Positions 43,224-46,848 of a stretch of 46,848 nucleotides of DNA are shown piece by piece. The stretch is from contig QHYP01000110.1 in the NCBI GenBank assembly GCA_003224195.1, positions 1-46,848 of the forward strand. The letters run 5' to 3'. A model generated the notes under the pieces. It was not told the DNA's origin. It saw only the letters and a program-made list of their open reading frames with translations, and ran no database searches. Position 1 is the first letter of the stretch. Each line of letters opens with the position of its first letter. The position numbers and the translations under genes are program-made. The stretch comes from Acidobacteriota bacterium. Lineage in GTDB: Bacteria > Acidobacteriota > Terriglobia > Acidiferrales > UBA7541.

Positions 43224-44155
43224 TGTTCCGAATATCCGAGTGACTCGCGGAGGCCGATGACGGCCATGAGGCGGCCGGAGTGCGGACCTTCTTTGCGATA
43301 GCTGAAGAAAAAGTCAGTGTGGCAGGCGGTGCAAAGATCGCTGACGAAAATATTTTCCTCTCGGACGCCCGCTTCCAGAAGGTGACAGCGATTCGCTTTG
43401 CGCAAATCGAGAAGAACGTTTTTCGGCGGGGGCTGGTGTCCCGGCGGCGCCATGCTGAGCCACTGCAGTGGATTGGGCGCATCTCCGGTGCGCAGCTCAT
43501 CAAACCACTCTGCGGCATTCGCGAATTGCGCCGCGAAGGCGGACGCGACTTCGGTGCCGACTTCGTAGCAGCAACCGCCAATCGCTGGGCCGAGAGTGGC
43601 GATAAGGTCTGCGGAGCGCGAGCCAAACTCCATCTGCATGCGGCCAATGGTTTTCTGCACGATTCGTTGCAGCGTGCCGCGCCAGCCCGCGTGAACGGCA
43701 GCCACGGAGTGGCGGCACGGATCGACGAGAAGAATCGGCACGCAATCGGCGGTCTGCACGCCGAGAAGCAGACCGGGACGATTCGTTGCAGATGCGTCAC
43801 CGCGACAGACTTCTGCCGGCGCTTTGTCGAAGAGGCATACTACGTCCGAATGAAATTGCCTTAGAGAGACGAGTGCCATGTCTGGCGCGCCAAGGGCCGA
43901 CTGCAGGCGCCGGCGATTTTCCAGGACATTTTCGCCGCTGTCCCAGTCTGTGAAGCCGAGATTGAGTACGAGCTTGCCCCCTAGCTCGCTCACTCCGCCG
44001 GGGCGCGTGCTGAAGCCATGGACGAGCCAGGGAAACTTAGTGAGGGCGGCAAGTTGCAGGACGCGCAGGCCGTCCTTTTGCACTTCGACCCAATCGGGTA
44101 CAAAGCGAGAGCGGCCACGCTTCGATGCGGCGCGCCTTTTTGCCAACGTCTTCAT
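43220..44155 (-). CDS. pgeF: Laccase-domain protein (PgeF/YfiH, purine nucleoside/peptidoglycan editing factor)
   Basis: A 311-aa YfiH-family protein. The conserved metal-site triad is the His in LRQFHSDVV, the Cys in TADCVPILLVD and the His in VAAVHAGWRGT. The family has purine nucleosidase and phosphorylase activity and, in E. coli, edits peptidoglycan by removing wrongly incorporated residues. The ATG at 44155 is used; residues above it are low-complexity. It is convergent with rlmN (4-bp overlap) and divergent from acpS across 80 bp with a TATAAT-type -10 in both directions. Confidence 0.9.
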   Translation of the reverse strand: MKTLAKRRAASKRGRSRFVPDWVEVQKDGLRVLQLAALTKFPWLVHGFSTRPGGVSELGGKLVLNLGFTDWDSGENVLENRRRLQSALGAPDMALVSLRQFHSDVVCLFDKAPAEVCRGDASATNRPGLLLGVQTADCVPILLVDPCRHSVAAVHAGWRGTLQRIVQKTIGRMQMEFGSRSADLIATLGPAIGGCCYEVGTEVASAFAAQFANAAEWFDELRTGDAPNPLQWLSMAPPGHQPPPKNVLLDLRKANRCHLLEAGVREENIFVSDLCTACHTDFFFSYRKEGPHSGRLMAVIGLRESLGYSEH

Positions 44156-44173
44156 GGAAGCCACAACATTACC

Positions 44174-44181
44174 AGTATAAT
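44174..44181. promoter_or_regulatory. Overlapping -10 elements between divergent pgeF and acpS
   Basis: The 80-bp divergent region holds TATAAT on the plus strand (44176-44181) overlapping TATACT on the minus strand (plus 44174-44179). No good -35 was found for either, so this is a weak call. Confidence 0.3.
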
Positions 44182-44235
44182 CGCAGCCGCGAGCGGAGCA
44201 TCTTTCCGCGGCGCGGCAAACCAAACGGAGCGCAA

Positions 44236-44613
44236 GTGATCGTCGGACTGGGTTTGGACATTGCGGAAGTGGAGCGGGTGCGGGCTGCGATTGAGCGGCA
44301 CGGGCCCCCGTTTGTGCGGCGAGTGTACACTGCCGCCGAGGCAGCGTACTGCGAGGGATTTCGCAACAAATACGAGCGGTACGCCGGGCGGTTCGCGGCG
44401 AAAGAGGCGACGATGAAGGCGCTCGGGACCGGCTGGCGGAGCGGCATTCGCTGGCAGGACATCGAAGTGGTGCGCGAGCCGAGCGGGCGGCCGACGCTGG
44501 CGCTGAGCGGCGCGGCACGCGCGCTGGCGGACAAGCTCGGCGTGAAACGCATCTCTCTCTCGATCACGCACACGGCTCAACAGGCGCTCGCACAGGTCAT
44601 CTTCGAGACGTAA
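44236..44613 (+). CDS. acpS: Holo-[acyl-carrier-protein] synthase
   Basis: Transfers 4'-phosphopantetheine from CoA to acyl carrier protein. 125 aa trimeric-type enzyme. The magnesium Asp is in GLGLDIAEVERV, and the Glu in FAAKEATMKALG, both family hallmarks; DIEVVREPSGRPTLAL follows. The start is GTG at 44236, five bases after GGAG. Its 3' end overlaps the convergent mtaB gene by 37 bp. Confidence 0.94.
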   Translation: MIVGLGLDIAEVERVRAAIERHGPPFVRRVYTAAEAAYCEGFRNKYERYAGRFAAKEATMKALGTGWRSGIRWQDIEVVREPSGRPTLALSGAARALADKLGVKRISLSITHTAQQALAQVIFET

Positions 44614-46067
44614 GCCGCAAGACTTTCTTCCGATACAGGATCCGCGAGCAGGCGATTTTCTTCCCTGCCAGTCACGCGCACATCAAGCCAAGCGTTTGGC
44701 GGAAATGAGCCATCGACGCGGACGCGCAGATAGTGGCTCGAAAGCGCGTCGGTGGTTTTCGCGGCGATTTCCGCTGCGGTGTGCAGAGTCAAAACGCGCA
44801 TCTTCTTTCCCACTTGGGCGTTGAGAAATTCAGCGGATTTCTTGGCGGCAAGAGCGCGAAGTTCGTGGGCGCGGCGGCGGACGATCGCGGGCGCGACCTG
44901 GCTGGAGAGATTTGCAGCGGCGGTGCCGGGGCGCTCGGAAAACGAGAACACGTGAAGATAGGTGAACGGAAGCCGGGCGATGAAGTCGAGCGTGGCGGCG
45001 TGGTCTTGCTCGGTTTCGCCGGGAAAGCCGGCAATGACGTCGGCACCGATGGCGGCGTACGGCAACAGCTCACCGATCAGCTCGACTCGCCGGGCATAGT
45101 GCTCGGCGCGATACCAGCGGTGCATTGCGGCGAGGGTGCGGTCCGAGCCAGATTGCAGAGGGATGTGAAAATGCTGCGCGACGCGGCCAGTGGCGGCGAA
45201 GAGATCGACCAGGTCGCGGGTGACGTCCATGGGTTCGATGGAGCTGACGCGGAGACGTTCGATGGAGGTTTCGTCGAGGATGCGCTTCAGCAGATCGACA
45301 AATTCGACGCGCGGGGTGAGATCGCGGCCCCAGGCGCCGAGATTGATCCCGCTCAGGACGATTTCGCGCGCGCCGGCGGCGAGGAGAGCGCGGATTTCGC
45401 GGAGAACATCGTTTGGCGGGAGGCTGCGGCTGCGTCCGCGCACGAAAGGGATCACGCAGTACGAGCAGCGGTTGTTGCAACCGTCCTGAATCTTGAGGAT
45501 GGGCCGCGTATGGCCCGCAGCGATGCTATCGAGGCCGGCATCGTCGCCGGAAACGGGAGCGGAGAAGATGTCCGCTTGTTCAAAAATATTGCCGGTGAGG
45601 ATTTTGGCGGGGCCGCGCGCGAGAGACATCTCCACGTGTGACCGCGACCTGGTCGGGGCCAACGGCTGGGCATCGAATACGGTTAAGGGAACCAATGCGG
45701 ATGACTGCGGCGAAGTGGAGCGCTGCGCGGCCAGCTCGCCAAAGAGGCGAGGAATTTCCGGCTTGTGGGAATTGCCGACGACCCAGTCCACGCCGGGAAG
45801 GGCGGCGAGTTCTTCCGGGGCGCGCTGGGCATAACAGCCCGTGACCAGGATACGGGCGGCGGGATTGCGGCGGTGAATTGCGCGGATGGCTTCGCGGGCC
45901 TGGGCGTCGGCGGCGGCGGTGACTGTGCAGGTGTTCACAACGACGACATCGGCGGCGGCTGAGCCGGGTGCAGGAGCGGCGCCGCGTTCGCGGAGTTGGC
46001 GCTCGATGGCGGCGGCGTCAGCCTGGGTGGCGCGGCAGCCGAACTGTTCGATGTAAAAGGTGGCCAT
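44577..46067 (-). CDS. mtaB: tRNA t6A37 methylthiotransferase
   Basis: Radical SAM methylthiotransferase making 2-methylthio-t6A at position 37 of tRNAs. 496 aa. The N-terminal UPF0004 domain has cysteines in QFGCRATQAD, VVNTCTVTAAA and VTGCYAQR. The radical SAM cluster is CNNRCSYC in KIQDGCNNRCSYCVIPFVRG. A C-terminal TRAM-like segment is present. The residues after the cluster (VRGRSRS) favour MtaB over MiaB and RimO. The ATG at 46067 is used; an upstream in-frame extension is not supported. The ribosome site is weak. Confidence 0.9.
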   Translation of the reverse strand: MATFYIEQFGCRATQADAAAIERQLRERGAAPAPGSAAADVVVVNTCTVTAAADAQAREAIRAIHRRNPAARILVTGCYAQRAPEELAALPGVDWVVGNSHKPEIPRLFGELAAQRSTSPQSSALVPLTVFDAQPLAPTRSRSHVEMSLARGPAKILTGNIFEQADIFSAPVSGDDAGLDSIAAGHTRPILKIQDGCNNRCSYCVIPFVRGRSRSLPPNDVLREIRALLAAGAREIVLSGINLGAWGRDLTPRVEFVDLLKRILDETSIERLRVSSIEPMDVTRDLVDLFAATGRVAQHFHIPLQSGSDRTLAAMHRWYRAEHYARRVELIGELLPYAAIGADVIAGFPGETEQDHAATLDFIARLPFTYLHVFSFSERPGTAAANLSSQVAPAIVRRRAHELRALAAKKSAEFLNAQVGKKMRVLTLHTAAEIAAKTTDALSSHYLRVRVDGSFPPNAWLDVRVTGREENRLLADPVSEESLAAYVSKMTCASAC

Positions 46068-46250
46068 CGCTAGCGAAAGTTGTCTTTGGAAGCTCCCAGA
46101 ATACTCGGCCATGCGGGTGTTCGCAAAGGCAGTACGGAGTGGAGGCGGAAGGTTGAAATGCCAAAGGTCCCAGGGTCGAAGAGTCTCGCAGGCTTGAATC
46201 TAGTCGCTGCGACTTGGAAAGACGCCCCTCGGCGCTGGACTTCTCGCGGT

Positions 46251-46272
46251 CCGCATCCCCGTCTGGATGCGG
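46251..46272. repeat. Hairpin CCGCATCC-N6-GGATGCGG
   Basis: Perfect 8-bp stem with a 6-nt loop. No U-tract follows on either strand. It shares its GCATCC/GGATGC core with the hairpin at 46571-46587. Confidence 0.45.
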
Positions 46273-46390
46273 AGAAAAGTACCCCCTACCCCCACCCCGG
46301 GTGTTTTTCGCAAAGAGTGCAGGAGTGCTTGAAAACAAAGGCGTTGACATTTTGAGGCGTGCAAAAGAGTGCGCAAGTGTATGAGCCGAA

Positions 46391-46425
46391 AGGGGTCAGA
46401 TAGGGAACGTGAGTAGGGGTCTGAT
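46391..46425 (+). repeat. Imperfect 11-nt direct repeat AGGGGTC[A/T]GAT
   Basis: AGGGGTCAGAT (46391-46401) and AGGGGTCTGAT (46415-46425), 24 bp apart. GGGGTCAGA/GGGGTCTGA-type sequences occur near REP-associated Y1 transposases in other bacteria, so this could be a REP fragment. No transposase is present. Confidence 0.35.
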
Positions 46426-46570
46426 TCTCCAGGAGTTAGGCAGTTGAGAAGTCCGCCGAGGCCCACCGGACTGCCGAAACCGGAGATACCTATGGGTTCG
46501 GCAAGCTCACCACAGGTCCTTGCGGGATAGTAAGAGAGATCCCTCGGCTCCCTTCGGTCGCTCGGGATTC

Positions 46571-46587
46571 GCATCCTCGTCGGATGC
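46571..46587. repeat. Hairpin GCATCC-N5-GGATGC
   Basis: Perfect 6-bp stem with a 5-nt loop, adjacent to the boxA-like element. It is related in core sequence to the hairpin at 46251-46272. Confidence 0.4.
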
Positions 46588-46592
46588 TCAAT

Positions 46593-46604
46593 TGTCAAAG
46601 AGCA
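46593..46604 (-). promoter_or_regulatory. boxA-like antitermination element
   Basis: The minus strand reads TGCTCTTTGACAATTGAG across 46587-46604, with the boxA-type core TGCTCTTTGACA at 46593-46604. This wording is typical of rRNA operon leaders and spacers. It lies about 65 bp downstream of the promoter at 46666-46694, as in an rRNA leader. Confidence 0.5.
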
Positions 46605-46665
46605 GATGCTCCGGGCTTGCCGGAAGGAGGCATTCCTGCAAATGCTTAACCGATTTATGTTAGGA

Positions 46666-46694
46666 ATGTTAACACAGAAGTACAGATATGTCAA
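46666..46694 (-). promoter_or_regulatory. Leftward promoter of the rRNA-leader-like region
   Basis: On the minus strand a perfect TTGACA (plus 46689-46694) and TAACAT (plus 46666-46671) are separated by 17 bp. Confidence 0.55.
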
Positions 46695-46848
46695 ACGATA
46701 TTTCTATGTGCTTGAGGAGCAAAGGGATACGCGGGAATCGCGGCGAGGCGGTTCAGAGGAGCGGTGAAGCAGGGCCCATCGTAGCACAGGAAATACTCAG
46801 ATGGTAAGGCCCTGCCTAGTTGCTCTTAGGGACGGCTTGGGGAAAATG

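Larger units (their letters stand above)
46068..46848. other. Non-coding region with rRNA-leader-like signals and small repeats
   Basis: No gene is supported in these 781 bp. It contains a leftward promoter, a boxA-like element, two related GCATCC hairpins and an 11-nt direct repeat, each listed separately. No rRNA or tRNA was recognised. The leftward signals, if active, would produce a leader of about 590 nt into mtaB. Confidence 0.6.

Noticed and set aside
46068..46848. Possible 16S rRNA, tRNA or RNase P RNA in the non-coding end region
   Set aside because: No conserved rRNA, tRNA acceptor/TψC or RNase P core sequences were recognised; only leader-like signals are present.

Overview
The window is a high-GC bacterial chromosome segment, probably from the Acidobacteriota. 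This is inferred from a TPR-ispE-prs-rplY operon, many secreted HEAT and TPR proteins, an MXAN_5187-type protein, and futalosine-pathway menaquinone genes (ubiX-ubiA-mqnE). No rRNA, tRNA, CRISPR array, prophage or complete insertion sequence was seen. Coding density is high, most genes are housekeeping, and the accessory signal is scattered in small pieces.

Layout. 1-4629: a leftward operon (secreted TPR protein, ispE, prs, rplY cut by the window edge) with a clear promoter. 4798-6530: a compact arsenic operon arsR-arsM-arsC with a perfect inverted-repeat operator. 6598-8719: a decayed 3' end of psuG, then a PfkB sugar/nucleoside kinase and a BtpA-family protein. 8788-11050: purH and an MXAN_5187-like coiled-coil gene. 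11216-13644: selA and a zinc alcohol dehydrogenase. 13718-17267: larB, then ubiX-ubiA(mqnP)-mqnE. 17439-26230: mixed stress and envelope genes (DUF2071, OsmC, ion channel, quinone reductase, GT2 glycosyltransferase, DUF1579, two small membrane proteins, secreted aminopeptidase P). 26431-28412: efp and purB, convergent around a strong terminator. 28602-32531: an ECF sigma factor, a zinc anti-sigma factor and two HEAT-repeat secreted proteins in one tight operon. The first HEAT gene is frameshifted by an exact 19-bp tandem duplication, and the last one ends inside a 108-bp MITE-like element. 32665-37953: a secreted protein of unknown function, then the leftward lysine operon dapE-dapB-dapA-dapD, headed by a promoter and a lysine riboswitch. 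38028-40288: a WalJ/YycJ-type metallo-hydrolase and an M16 peptidase. 40427-46067: a PH/zinc-ribbon membrane protein, cysteine dioxygenase, rlmN, pgeF, acpS and mtaB. 46068-46848: a long non-coding stretch with an rRNA-leader-like promoter and boxA but no rRNA.

Most notable points: (1) the lysine riboswitch, which explains an otherwise empty 300-bp region; (2) DapA has Thr at residue 163, where the Schiff-base lysine belongs; (3) the 19-bp duplication that breaks a gene of the sigma/anti-sigma/HEAT operon; (4) the psuG relic beside a PfkB-BtpA pair, which suggests a pseudouridine or C-nucleoside role; (5) the orphan boxA leader. I found no clearly unprecedented multi-gene system. The best candidate for an uncharacterised one is the sigma/anti-sigma/HEAT operon.
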